Shown here one piece after another: positions 24,931-36,536 of a stretch of DNA of 64,000 nt; position 1 is the first letter of the stretch, and each line of letters begins with the position of its first letter. Below the pieces are notes generated by a model that saw only the letters and a list, made by a program, of their open reading frames with translations, ran no database searches and was not told the DNA's origin. This DNA comes from Magnaporthiopsis rhizophila (lineage: Eukaryota; Ascomycota; Sordariomycetes; Magnaporthales; Magnaporthaceae), in contig PYSS01000027.1 in assembly GCA_003049465.1 (NCBI GenBank), forward strand, positions 177,842 through 241,841, in the 5' to 3' direction. A program made the position numbers and the translations under genes.

Positions 24931-26440
24931 ATGGGCGCCTGCATGAGCTCGACCAGCGAGGAGACGGAGCAAAAAAAGAGGAGCCAGAAGATAGACAAGG
25001 ACCTCGAGGAGGACTCCAAAAGGCTACGACGGGAATGCAAGATCCTGCTCCTAGGTATGTGCCGTTTAGTTCCCATTGCGTCTAGGAAAAAGGACACCGG
25101 AAGCTGATGGGCAACCCATTTCGCAAACGCACAGGCTCCGGCGAAAGCGGCAAGTCGACGATTGTCAAGCAGATGAAGATCATCCACCTGAAGGGCTACT
25201 CGGACGACGAGCTGTACAACTACCGACCGACCGTGTTCAAGAACCTGATCGACTGTGCGAAGGCCGTCGTCAATGCCATGCGCCAGTTCGAGATCGAGCC
25301 ACAAGTACCCGGCAACCGTGATCTGTGCGACTTTTTGCTCGAGTACAGCATCGAGTCTGGCCCCCAGGTCGAAATGGACCCCAAGATCGGCCGCGCCATC
25401 CAGTCGATATGGAACGACCCGGCAAGGGAGCAGTTGATGTCGCGCCAGACCGAATTCTACCTGATGGACTCGGCCGAATAGTGAGTTCTACGCTTCTGCT
25501 TGGCTGTCGACAAAGTATCACAACCCCTACTGACGCATCTCGGCTTTGCTACGCAGCTTCTTCCAGGAGGTCATGAGGATCGTCTCCCCTGACTATCTAC
25601 CCAACGAGATGGACGTTTTGAGAGCTAGGACAAAAACAACGGGCATCTACGAAACGAGGTTCCAGATGGGCCAGCTGAGCATCCAGTATGTTGTCTCCTT
25701 TTCGGGTCTCTCTCTCTCACTCCGCAAATTCACTCCAAATCATTAACTGGACCGATTCTCTCAACCAGCATGTTCGATGTCGGCGGCCAAAGGAGCGAGC
25801 GCAAGAAGTGGATCCACTGCTTTGAGAATGTGACGTCCATCATATTTTGCGTGGCGCTGAGCGAATACGACCAGGTTCTGATCGAGGAGAGCAGCCAGGT
25901 ATGTCCTGTCCCGATGTCCTTGCCTCTCCCGCTTTTGTTTTCTTGGCAAAACCCCGCCTCTGCTACCGCCGCCGTCCATCACGCTAACACCATTGCCCCG
26001 GCAGAACCGGATGATGGAAAGCCTGCTGCTCTTCGATTCGGTCGTGAACTCGAGGTGGTTCATGCGAACCAGCATCATCCTGTTCCTCAACAAGGTCGAC
26101 ATCTTCAAGCAGAAACTCGGCCGTTCCCCGCTAGGTAACTACTTCCAGGACTACTCTGGCGGCAACGACGTGAACAAGGCAGCAAAGTACCTGCTCTGGC
26201 GCTTCAACCAGGTCAACAGGGCTCACTTGAACCTCTACCCACAGTACGTGACGCGGCCCCTAGCTCACCCCCACTTTTGTAATTTTTGCCTATTTTAGCT
26301 CGTGCTAACCAATGCCGCCCCAACGCAACCCATGTTGTAGTCTCACGCAAGCAACTGATACGTCAAATATCCGGCTCGTCTTTGCTGCCGTCAAAGAGAC
26401 CATACTCAACAATGCGCTGAAAGACTCGGGCATCCTGTGA
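24931..26440 (+). CDS. gna-3: Group III heterotrimeric G-protein alpha subunit (GNA-3/MagA type)
   Basis: GTP-binding switch coupling receptors to adenylyl cyclase and cAMP/PKA. Exons: 24931–25054, 25135–25480, 25557–25685, 25769–25898, 26005–26243 and 26341–26440, giving 355 residues, the family's usual length. An ATG at 24928 is followed at once by ATG at 24931. I chose the second because it yields an N-terminal MGACMSS, with Gly2 for myristoylation and Cys4 for palmitoylation. P-loop GSGESGKST spans residues 42–50 across intron 1. Switch I RARTKTTG, switch [14 protein letters not shown] and the base-recognition NKVD are intact. The C-terminus KDSGIL lacks the cysteine four residues from the end that marks pertussis-sensitive group I subunits. 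The N-terminal [17 protein letters not shown] and the C-terminal half match remembered Neurospora GNA-3 and Cryphonectria CPG-2 closely. Confidence 0.95.
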
Positions 26441-28121
26441 TGACTTGGTCCACAGGCTCTTTCACATTCTTTTCTCACGGCGTTTGTTAAAACGGGCACG
26501 AACCGACTAATCCTGCCCATTCCACCATATCCATCATCATCTCTTAAGGCCCTTTCTCTTCGTTTTATGACGGTAGCTTCCATTACCCTGGACGTTCCAT
26601 TGGGGGGCATCCATCTTGACGAGTGGCGATATTCCCACGAGCATTTGTTCGGAGTTTCGGTTGGCAGCCCTGCTTTTACAGTTTTCCCTTCTCGTCCCCA
26701 CTCCGAGGCCCTTTATCGCCGCCTGCTGTCTACTAGTACTTTTCCTTTTTCTGTTTCCTTATTTTTCTTTGTCATCTTTCTGTTTTCTTTTCATGGTTGC
26801 GTGGCGTTCCGTTCGAGGTAGTGCTTGTTCGCTTTACCTCATTCTGCATATTTTTCCTTGTGTTTCTTGGGTCAAATCGTATCGCCTGCAACTAAGCACC
26901 CTGGAGGGATTTTGGGTTTAATGTGGCAATGGGCACGCTTCAACAGGATTTGGGTATATGAGGAGTTAGACTGTCTCTCTCTGCAGCGCAAGATTTTTTT
27001 TTTATTTTTATTACCCGACTCGGCCGGCTTCGACCCTGCGTCACCTCCGACCGCGTTGGAATCACGACGACGATCGGTCGATCATCGAGTGGCACATATC
27101 GACCCGTCGGGATCTCTGGAGCTGACGGCCGGGTCTCACATCACCCGCCGACCATGTTCTTCTACGCGTGACGGTTTCCGGGAAGCGAGGAATGGCTGGG
27201 CTTGAGGTGATGGATGGGGTTTTACTGACTGACAAGATGCTGGAAAGGTTTGAAGCGAGGCGTGTTCGCTGTTGGATGAGACCTCGTATGCCTGCAGCTC
27301 CTTACAAACAGCGGTAACTGTTGGGCTAGGAGACATTCATAGCCATTCTTTTTGCTGCTCACCTCGTGTGAACGTGCAGGACCATGGACAAATAATTCAC
27401 AAAATTGGTACCTCCCTAGTTTACCTCAATGATAGCAAGAAGCGCTCCAGAGGTAGCATCACTGGAGGCGTGATGAGTGCTGCTCCAACGGCCGGCCAAT
27501 CCCCTTCCTCCTCCTAAATCCACAAAGTATACTTTGTCTCCATTTCTTGTTTCCGCTCCCCTTGAGAAACAACCCCCAGAGTCATGTGCTCGCATTGAAC
27601 TCGGGGTGGCGGCCAGAAGAGGGGTAAGCACTGCCCAGCACAGACAGACAGACGTACGCGCATGGGAGGGATAATCGACGTCGATCCGCACAGTGGTATG
27701 TACCCGTTGGATCTGGACTGCGAACAACCGGATCCAGTCGCTGTGCCTCATGCCCGTTTTCTGTGGCTTGATATGACGGCCAGGGATGGGGTGCTCGGTT
27801 TAGGTGGCGCCGAGATGGAGGGCTGGCTCAACAGTACCAATCTCACTGGGTATCGGACATCACCGGTCGTCGCGGGGCATTGCGTCTTTATGCCAGTTGG
27901 TCACGAAAAAGACTGGCAGCTGTCTCTGGGTCCACGTCCCACATCTCCCAACCGAGTCGACATTTTCAATAGCCGAACTAGGCCGCGATCGGCAGCAAGC
28001 ATCAGGCAAGCAAGATCGGAGCAAAAGGCCCAGCCTATTCTTTTCCCTCTCTCTCTGCCGAACCCAATCCCTGCCCGGGCAATATTTCTCCTCCAGGCGT
28101 TGCATGCAAGTCCGCCTGCAT

Positions 28122-28154
<33 letters not shown>

Positions 28155-29892
28155 CGCTCCCACATGTCTGTCCATACACAGACTCACACACATGCACGCT
28201 GTAGTCTGTGCGAGCTGGCTAGGGCATCCCATTAGTTGAGTATGTTTGTTGACGTGTGTCTTCTTTCGCCCTATCCTTTTCGTGGGCTATGCGTACCAGA
28301 TAGGCGGGGTCCGATATCGTGCGAGATTATACCTAAACATCGCAAAGGAGGTCGCCTCTCTGCTGCTGCTCCTGCCCATACACCACCATTCTCGAGGAAA
28401 GCGACATTCGAGCCCGAGACGGCCCAAGCGGCATATCTGTTGCCGGGCTTACCGCAGGGATCCGTGGTACATGGCACCATTTTGACGTGATGAGTGGCAG
28501 GAAGCAAAAGCAGGCTTATCACCCCGCTCCTAACCTGTAGACCGGCCAAGGGAGCTGTAGCTTACACCACCTCTGGGCTGGACTTTCCCAAGGATCATCT
28601 GCGTCACTGTACATCCCTCGTCCCGTCCGCTCGCGGCGGCCATGACATGGTGACGGCACATCCTGTATGCACATGCCCCATGTTCCCCCAGGGTACGTGC
28701 TCGTGAGCGTGTGTGCGTGCGCGGGCAGGTGCTGCCTAGTGTTGGTACACGAAGGACGAACCGGTGAAGGACGAAGGGCGGCTGCGTGCGGTTTTCTGAC
28801 ACATGCAACATGCCCGCCTACCACACGCAACTCTCGATCCAGGAGCCCCTCCTCTCTGCGCCTGGAGAGAAATCGCGATGATGAGCTGGCGGTTGCTTTC
28901 TTGCCGCTGCTGCTGCAGCCTCCCTCCCTTTATCGTCATCGCTTTTTGGGAGTTGCTGCCGTTGGGTTGAAACGGGCATGGATGCACAAGCGTGCAGGCG
29001 CTTCTGGTCGTCTCATATGCGATGGAAGCTTCTTGGCTGCCTGAGTTATTTAAATCGGCAGATAGAGCCGCCGACAGCATGCTTTCGCTCCAAAAATGCC
29101 CCTCGTAGCCGCTGCTGTTGGGCCTCCCTAAATTCTCATACTAGCAATTCGTGTTCTTTCCTTCTTTCCCCTCGCCTTCTCATTGACTTTGTTTTTTCTC
29201 TCCTCCCTTCCCAACGTTCTCCTCCTCTTTGCAGTTCCACCCCGCTTGTGCTCGCTCTTGCCGACCTGTCCATCCAGAGAGGGAGTCCTCGAGCCCATAT
29301 CTCCACCTCACGCCCGTCCTGTTCGGGCTCTCAGCCCAGAGCCCACAAGCCCCAGAGCCCCTTGCAGGAGCTGGAAGCTCTCTCTAGCGCAATTGAGCTG
29401 CAGTGGCCTGACCCCACCTTGGTGAGAAGAGCCCCGCCCTGCCTCTGACGTATGTCCATTGGGCTTGAGCTCAACTTCCCTCCGTGAGAGCTCCACGGAG
29501 CCCAACAGAGTTCCCCTCCCCCGCCGCCGCTGTTACCGTTGGCCTATCGACTCCACCTTCGCCAACTAACACGAACAGCAGGCAGGCCCGCACAGGTCCA
29601 GACGCTACACTACCAGACCTCGAGCTTCGGATCATCTTCGTCCACTTCCTCGACTCCCCCATCAGCCCGTTTCCAGCACCGCAGACATCGAGTGTCCATT
29701 GGATGCTGGCAGAAAAACATTGTAAAAAGAAAAATCTAAAAACAGGGGCCCAGTTCAGACATCCTGCCGTACGAGACAGTATATCTACCTAAAGGCACCC
29801 GTCCCGTCTCGCCCAAAGCTATATCCCATCACATCAGTCTGACAGAAGCAGCACAACACCGGCAGGCCCAATTTCCCTTCAGTACAGACACG
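26441..29892. other. Gene-free spacer with the glycogen phosphorylase upstream region
   Basis: About 3.45 kb without a supportable gene. It contains a (GCA)11 microsatellite at 28122–28154. The last ~800 bp (about 29100–29892) are CT-rich and then C/A-rich, as in fungal promoters and leaders, and precede the glycogen phosphorylase ATG. Open frames such as 27662–28204 show no codon bias or family resemblance. Confidence 0.5.
28122..28154. repeat. (GCA)11 microsatellite
   Basis: Eleven perfect GCA units in non-coding DNA between the G-alpha and glycogen phosphorylase genes. Confidence 0.95.
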
Positions 29893-32800
29893 ATGGCGTC
29901 TTCCGACAAGACCCAGCAACGCATGCCTACGCGCCAGCGGCGCCCCTCCAGCGGCGCTCCCATTGTCGACATCACGGGCTCCGTCGGGCCCGCTGGCATC
30001 TCCCGCCCCAAGCATAGGCGCACCTTTACAGGTTTTGGAGCCGGCGAGATCAAGAGTGTCGAGGGTATGTTTTATCCTTTGTTGCTCTGGTATCTAGGGC
30101 TCCGTCCATGGATACCTCTGAGCTCATGCAAGGCCACTAAATAAAAAACGCTAACTCCTTTGGTACTCAACAGCATCTATCCCCGAGCCCCAGCGTGCCG
30201 CCTGGACGGCCCACAAGACCAAGGGCTTCAAGACCAAGGACCAGTTCGAGAGCGAGGTCGTGCGCCATGTCGAGACCACCCTCGCCCGTAGCATCTTCAA
30301 CTGCAACGAGGATGCCGCCTACTCGGCCGCCAGCCTGGCCTTCCGCGACCGCCTCATCCTCGACTGGAACAAGACGCAGCAGCGCCAGACCTTTGCCGAC
30401 TCCAAGCGCGTCTACTACCTCAGTCTCGAGTTCCTCATGGGCCGCGCCCTTGACAACGCTATGCTGAACTTGAACTTGAAGGACGTGGCCAAGGGTAAGC
30501 TGCGGAGAACTGTCTGGCCCCTGAGGTGGCCACGAACTGGCCGCCAAGCCACTCGGGACTCTTACTGACACCAAGCTCGCGGACTGCCTTGTGTCGTGAC
30601 CTACAGAGGGTCTCAATGAGCTCGGCTTCAATCTCGAGGATGTCATCCAACAGGAGCACGACGCCGCTCTCGGAAACGGCGGCCTTGGCCGACTTGCTGC
30701 CTGTTTCCTGGACAGCATGGCCTCCCTCAACTACCCGGCCTGGGGCTACGGCCTTCGGTACCGATATGGAATGTTAGTTGGCCCAAATATCTTGCAAGCC
30801 TCTCCACAAACATAGAACCGTATCATTGACACAAATACCAACAGATTTAAGCAGGAGATCATCGATGGATATCAGGTGGAAGTGCCAGGTGCGGCCAAAA
30901 CCTCGTCCCTTTGCAAGACTGTTTCCTCGACCATCACGATCGCTAACAACCCCCGCCTGTTTAGACTACTGGCTCGACTTCAACCCGTGGGAGGTAAGCA
31001 AAGACAAGCTCCAACCATATAAAAAGCGGTCGCTGACCGAGAATTCCACGTGCACAGTTCCCTCGCCACGATGTCACTGTTGATGTGAGTTTACTCCATG
31101 CTTCCCAGCACAACAGCCTTTTCTCCTTGCGCTTTGTCCTCACACAACACGTGTTGCTAGATCCAATTCTACGGCCGCGTCAACAAGACCACAGACAAGT
31201 CGGGTAAGACGATTTGCAGCTGGGAGGGTGGCGAGACGGTCACGGCCGTCGCCTATGACGTGCCCATCCCCGGATACTCGACGCCGACCACCAACAACCT
31301 GCGGCTGTGGTCCAGCAAGGCGGCGAGCGGCGAGTTCGACTTCCAAAAGTTCAACAGCGGCGAGTACGAGAGCTCGGTGGCGGACCAGCAGCGCGCCGAG
31401 ACCATCAGCGCGGTCCTGTACCCCAACGACAACCTGGATCGGGGCAAGGAGCTGCGCCTGAAGCAGCAGTACTTCTGGGTCGCCGCCTCGCTCTACGACA
31501 TCGTCCGCCGCTTCAAGAAGACCAAGCGCGCCTGGAGCGAGTTCAGCGACCAGGTCGCCATCCAGCTCAACGACACGCACCCCACACTCGCCGTCGTCGA
31601 GCTCCAGCGCGTCCTGGTCGACCTCGAGGGCCTGGAGTGGGACCAGGCGTGGAAGATCGTGCAGAACACGTTCGGCTACACCAACCACACGGTGCTGCCC
31701 GAGGCGCTCGAGAAGTGGCCGGTCGGCCTCATCCAGCACCTGCTGCCCCGCCACCTGCAGATCATCTACGACATCAACCTGTTCTTCCTCCAGACGGTTG
31801 AGCGCCAGTTCCCTGACGACCGCGACATCCTCCGCAGGGTCTCCATCATCGAGGAGGCGCAGACGAAGATGGTGCGCATGGCCCATCTCGCCATCGTGGG
31901 ATCGCACAAGGTCAACGGCGTCGCCGAGCTGCACAGCGACCTGATCAAGACGACCATCTTCAAGGACTTTGTCGAGATCTTTGGACCCGACAAGTTCACC
32001 AACGTGACCAACGGCATCACACCCCGCAGGTGGCTGCACCAGGCGAACCCCAAGCTCTCGGACCTGATCGCCAGCAAGTGCGGCGGCCACCTGTTCCTCA
32101 AAGACCTCACGGTGCTTAACAAGCTGGAGGCCTACGTGAACGACGCCGCGTTCCGCAAGGAGTGGGCGGCCATCAAGCGCGCCAACAAGGCGCGGCTAGC
32201 CGACTACATCAAGCGCACGACCGGGGTCACCGTCAGCCCCGACGCGCTCTTCGACGTGCAAGTGAAGCGCATCCACGAGTACAAGCGGCAGCAGATGAAC
32301 ATCTTTGGCGTCATCCACCGCTACCTCGCCCTCAAGGCCATGAAGCCCGAGGAGCGCAAGAAGCAGATGCCACGCGTGTCCATCTTTGGCGGCAAGGCGG
32401 CACCAGGTTACTGGATGGCGAAGCAAATCATCCATCTGATCAACAGCGTCGGCATGGTCGTCAACGCCGACGAGGACGTCGGCGACCTGCTCAAGGTCGT
32501 CTTCCTCGAGGACTACAACGTCAGCAAGGCCGAGATGATCATCCCGGCCAACGACCTCAGCGAGCACATCTCCACCGCCGGAACCGAGGCTTCGGGCACC
32601 AGCAACATGAAATTTGTCCTGAACGGCGGGCTCATCATCGGGACGTGCGACGGCGCGAATGTGAGTCTGAAGGCTACCTAGTTGAAATATGTTTGCCGTT
32701 TACTGACAAGAAAAACGTACCTTCCTGATATCAGATCGAGATCACGCGCGAGATCGGCTCGGAAAACATCTTCCTCTTCGGCAACCTGGCCGAGGACGTC

Positions 32801-33151
32801 GAGGATCTTCGGCACAACCACACGTACGGCAAGCACACGGTGGACGCGGAGCTGGTCAAGGTCTTTGAGGCGATCCAGAGCGGAACGTTTGGCGAGGCCA
32901 CCAACTTCACGAGCCTCATCGCGGCCATCAAGGATCACGGCGACTACTACCTGGTGTCGGACGACTTTAGCAGCTACCTGGACACGCACAAGCTCGTGGA
33001 CGAGTCGTACCGCGACCAGGAGGGCTGGATCACAAAGACCATCACGAGCGTCGCGCGCATGGGCTTCTTCACCAGCGACCGCTGCATCAACGAGTACGCC
33101 GAGGAGATTTGGAACATTGAGCCGCTCAAGGTTGAGGCCTCTGAGGATTAG
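29893..33151 (+). CDS. gph1: Glycogen phosphorylase
   Basis: PLP enzyme releasing glucose-1-phosphate from glycogen. Exons: 29893–30064, 30174–30494, 30607–30772, 30845–30888, 30965–30993, 31058–31084, 31161–32660 and 32735–33151, giving 891 residues. Exons 4–6 are only 44, 29 and 27 nt; they rebuild [33 protein letters not shown], a conserved phosphorylase stretch, which is strong support. Also seen are [11 protein letters not shown], the active-site segment [50 protein letters not shown], and the PLP lysine K737 in ASGTSNMKF. The N-terminal extension contains R16-R17-P18-S19, a PKA-type site, in line with the known phospho-activation of yeast Gph1 through its N-terminus. That regulation here is inferred. 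Confidence 0.96.
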
Positions 33152-34116
33152 CCGTTTCCTCGGAACCCTTGAAGGGTGCAGGGTGATTCAGACTGGTAGG
33201 ATCTCGGGTAGGGGTTCGGCTGAGTTTGGGCCGAGGGTGGCCTGTGGTGGTACACAAAAGTGATAGGCAGAGTATTATTGCGAGTAGTTGAATAGGCGCT
33301 CATCCTTAATGATTATCCTCTTAACGCTAAAAGTTGCGCAAAACATTGAAAACATACAGACTTCGGGGCTTCCACGTGGGTGTCGGCGCCATCGTGGGGC
33401 ATGGTCCCTGCCGAGAATAATAGATCCTTGCTAGCCGATCGGGAAGATCTATGATCGGCGTTCCATCATTATTCGGTCAGGTTGGATGCCACCAGCGCCT
33501 GGGGGTGTATCAAAGAGCACACAGAGTGCCGGAGGTTCGTTCCCCTTGTGGCACATGCCGGGAGCGCCACCAGGGAGCAAGGTCTTATCGAAAGTGACAG
33601 ACGATGAAGAGGCCAAAAGTGAGCCACCAGCAAAGACGGGCTGGCCCACGTTTCCACCCTACCGTAGCCAGATGGATACCTATTCGCCAACCACCGGGAC
33701 CAAGAATGGTCCAACCAACGGGATGACGATGCGCCATGAGTGCGCCATCTGTGCTGCGATTCAGTCGGCCACGTAGTGCCCGTCGAGCCGTCTAGCAAGG
33801 GACGCGTGTCAGGCAGAGAGCCGTGCAGATGCCGTAGCACGATCGGCTCTGGGGAGGATATCGCCGATGCGCGAGTAGACGGCTTCCTAGATAGTGGCAA
33901 GTGTCGAATATCGATCGACTACCTTGTAATCTTTTTCGTGAATTCTAGTTCCGAGGCCGTGCCGGTGAGAACACTCGATACACACCCCTCGGCGACTCCG
34001 ACCTGAGAAAGACCGGAAGTCCCTTGTTCGGGGACCCCTCGGGAATCGTGATCGAAACCTCTTTGTGCGTGACGTAGCCCGTCCCAGCCGGAGCAAATGC
34101 GCCGGAAGCGGGTAGC

Positions 34117-34142
34117 AAAAAAAAAAAAAAAAAAAAAAAAAA
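34117..34142. repeat. Poly(A) run of 26
   Basis: Uninterrupted A26 preceded by GGTAGC and followed by CTTACACC. It could be slippage or the tail of a retroposed sequence; no flanking target duplication was found by eye. Confidence 0.9.
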
Positions 34143-34580
34143 CTTACACCTTGGCACCGCCAAAGTTTCGCAATCCTGCGGGTAGGTTGCACATCATGTG
34201 GGGGTTCGCCTCTCTCGGTTACTATTGTGTACGTATACATACATAAAACCTGTCAGGCGGGACCTATATGTCCGGCGAAATAACTGCGGTGCACGCCTTT
34301 CGGACCAACAAGCAATAAGAGTGAAAAGAAAGGAGGCGGCGCACACGGGACACACCCCCCGCGGTGGTGAGATGGAAAAAGCCAGGAATGAGTGGGCTGC
34401 TCGGTCTGGAACGTCCAACCAGCCAAGGCTCGCGGCTCGCAATACAGACCACCACCCTCCGCTGCGGCATGATGTCACTCTGCAGTGGACAGCGGGGGGA
34501 ATCGTGGCCGTGTGCTTGCATCTGCGGAGTAACCCGCCAAGGTCGGGTCCGCCAGGACCAGGCCCAGAAGCAGACTTGTA

Positions 34581-34795
34581 CAGGTCACAAGGATCATAAA
34601 CGTTATTTTTATGGGTCATTTCCTAATTAGGCCAGGTACCCACGTACATTCTCACTCATAGAAAATCATACCGAAGCCTATGTATCTTTTGCCACTCCCC
34701 ATTTATCAAGTACTTGGCTCACACCAAAACTTGCACCTCGCGCTTGGGAACCCCCCGGCACCCGCCAAACTAACGTTTATGATCCCTGTGACCTG
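34581..34795. mobile_element. MITE-like element with terminal inverted repeats, flanked by TA
   Basis: The sequence from 34578 to 34605 recurs as its reverse complement at 34771–34798 with one mismatch in 28 (A to G on one arm). The outer ends read GTA-CAGGTCACA on the left and TGTGACCTG-TAC on the right. If the flanking TA (34579–34580 and 34796–34797) is the target duplication, the element is 215 bp with ~25-bp inverted ends starting CAGGTCAC. This fits a non-autonomous Tc1/mariner-pogo type. The interior has no coding capacity and no transposase remnant. The inverted repeat is directly visible; its transposon nature is inferred. Confidence 0.7.
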
Positions 34796-36513
34796 TACTT
34801 CTCAGGCTTTTTTTCTCAGAAAGCAAGACGCCACAAACTACCGTGCCTCCACTTTGGTTGGATAACGGAAACCCCGCACGCCGCGCCGTCAGGCTGCCAT
34901 TATTTCTAGTACAGTACATATAGCCAGCCGACGAGTTCGCTCGCAAATGCCAGGTGCGCAATGTCGTCATCAGCCCGGTTTTCTGGCGTCGTCTCAGGGT
35001 CCACCGTGTAAATATGGTCCCTTTTTTCACTGCTCGCTTGTGTTGGTTGGTAAGGGTGGGTGTGTTGCCTCTTCAGTCGGTTGTGCCGAAATCGCGATTG
35101 GGGTGTAAGAATAGTGTGAGCCGAACGTTGCCTCGGAAAAGGTCCAAACAAAAGCTACGGCTCCAGAAAAAGCACGAGACCCGCGTCGGCTAGCAGATGG
35201 AGGCCAAGGTCGCAGAATTCAGGGATCACATTGTAATTGTTCCTGAATATCACCTGCGGAAGAGCGTCAAAGACTTGCAGGCGAGCTGCCTCATGTGGGT
35301 TTTGTTGGTCCCACGATGAGATATTGACGGAATTGCGGAGTATGTACAGTACCAGCCCACAGAGCCGCTCGTTCCTGGGAAGCTCTAAGTAGATGGAAAC
35401 ACCCCCCGTGATTCGCCCCTTCCCAGAAGCAAAAAGTAGCAAGGAGAGGGAAATGCGATGGGGTGGTGTTTCTTCCAAGGAGGCGCCGGCGTCACTTTTT
35501 CAGCTTTTTGGGTTCCAGGGACGGGTAAAAGGGCCAATTTCGTGTCAGGGCCATGCCGCACCGGGAATTGATTGATTGATCATTATTATGAAATCGAATC
35601 TTGCCTTGTCCGAGAGCGGTGTGCTTATTTTGGTATCTAGCTTAGCCATTTTTTTTCTGTCAGTGGTTCTCTGTCACTTGCTCTTTTTTTTAAACTCTCC
35701 TCTGGGAAGCCCGCCCGATTGTTCGATGGCGCACTCTAAAGTCGATTCTCGGCGCAGCGCATTCGAGCGATCGAACGGGCCTGAACGCGCCAGCCATCCT
35801 ATTGGCAGGAGCCAGGGGCACGTCGCGGCAGAAGCGGGTCTTGGGTGGGCTTCTCGGCGCAAAGCACAGGTCAGAGAACGATGTTTTGGAACAGCCGTGA
35901 CGTCACCACCTCTGGATGGCGGGGGTGGCTGCCAGCGAAACAGGAGCTCTGCTGACGGGGCAGGCAGGAGAGGGCGGTAAAGACAATATTTGTCTGGTGT
36001 GTAGATAGAGAGCAAAGGACCAGACGCCACTTGGCCCAGCCTCATCAGGCCACACCGGCCGGGCTGCAATGTGCTTTGTATGTGCAGCACGAAAGATGGG
36101 TCATGCCCACGTCTTTGTGATACCGTTGGGCTGGCATCCTCGCGATGGCGCTCTCGCGTAGTTCACTGCTGGTCCGGTTGCTGGGCCTCTTGGACAGTGC
36201 CGCGGCAGGCGTACCAGGACCAGGGGCTCTAGCTCTAGCATGGGGGAGAGCGGGATGGGCATTCAATGGCGACGAGGTGGGAATTTGCTAGGTTTTGCTA
36301 GGTGCGGATACCAGGAAGCTTGCTGAAATGCATGAGATTGGATGCGCTATAGGACGGAGAAAAGAGCAAATCCGGTGCTTGGCAGATGCGTGGTCCCAAA
36401 CCGGTTCTTCGTGTCGCGGCGGCTCCAGCTGCTTGTCAGAGCTCCTCCTTTCTTTTGCTACGAGCCCAAGCCCAGGCCAGGATCCGACGGCAGCTCTCGG
36501 CGGGACGCTCTTC

Positions 36514-36536
36514 CACACACACACACACACACACAC
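36514..36536. repeat. (CA)n microsatellite
   Basis: About eleven CA units followed by a C run, in the region upstream of hog1. Confidence 0.9.

Noticed and set aside
24119..24931. 270-codon open frame just upstream of the G-alpha ATG
   Set aside because: Pro/Ser/Arg-rich without codon bias or domain, sits in C-rich leader sequence; more likely UTR and promoter.
27662..28235. Open frames of 143–180 codons in the G-alpha/glycogen phosphorylase spacer
   Set aside because: They run through the GCA microsatellite and have no codon bias, homology or splice context.
33469..33900. 143-codon minus-strand frame and an overlapping plus-strand frame (33486–33776)
   Set aside because: Neither shows codon bias or a recognised motif; a short hydrophobic run in a third frame stops quickly. 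Left as gene-free.
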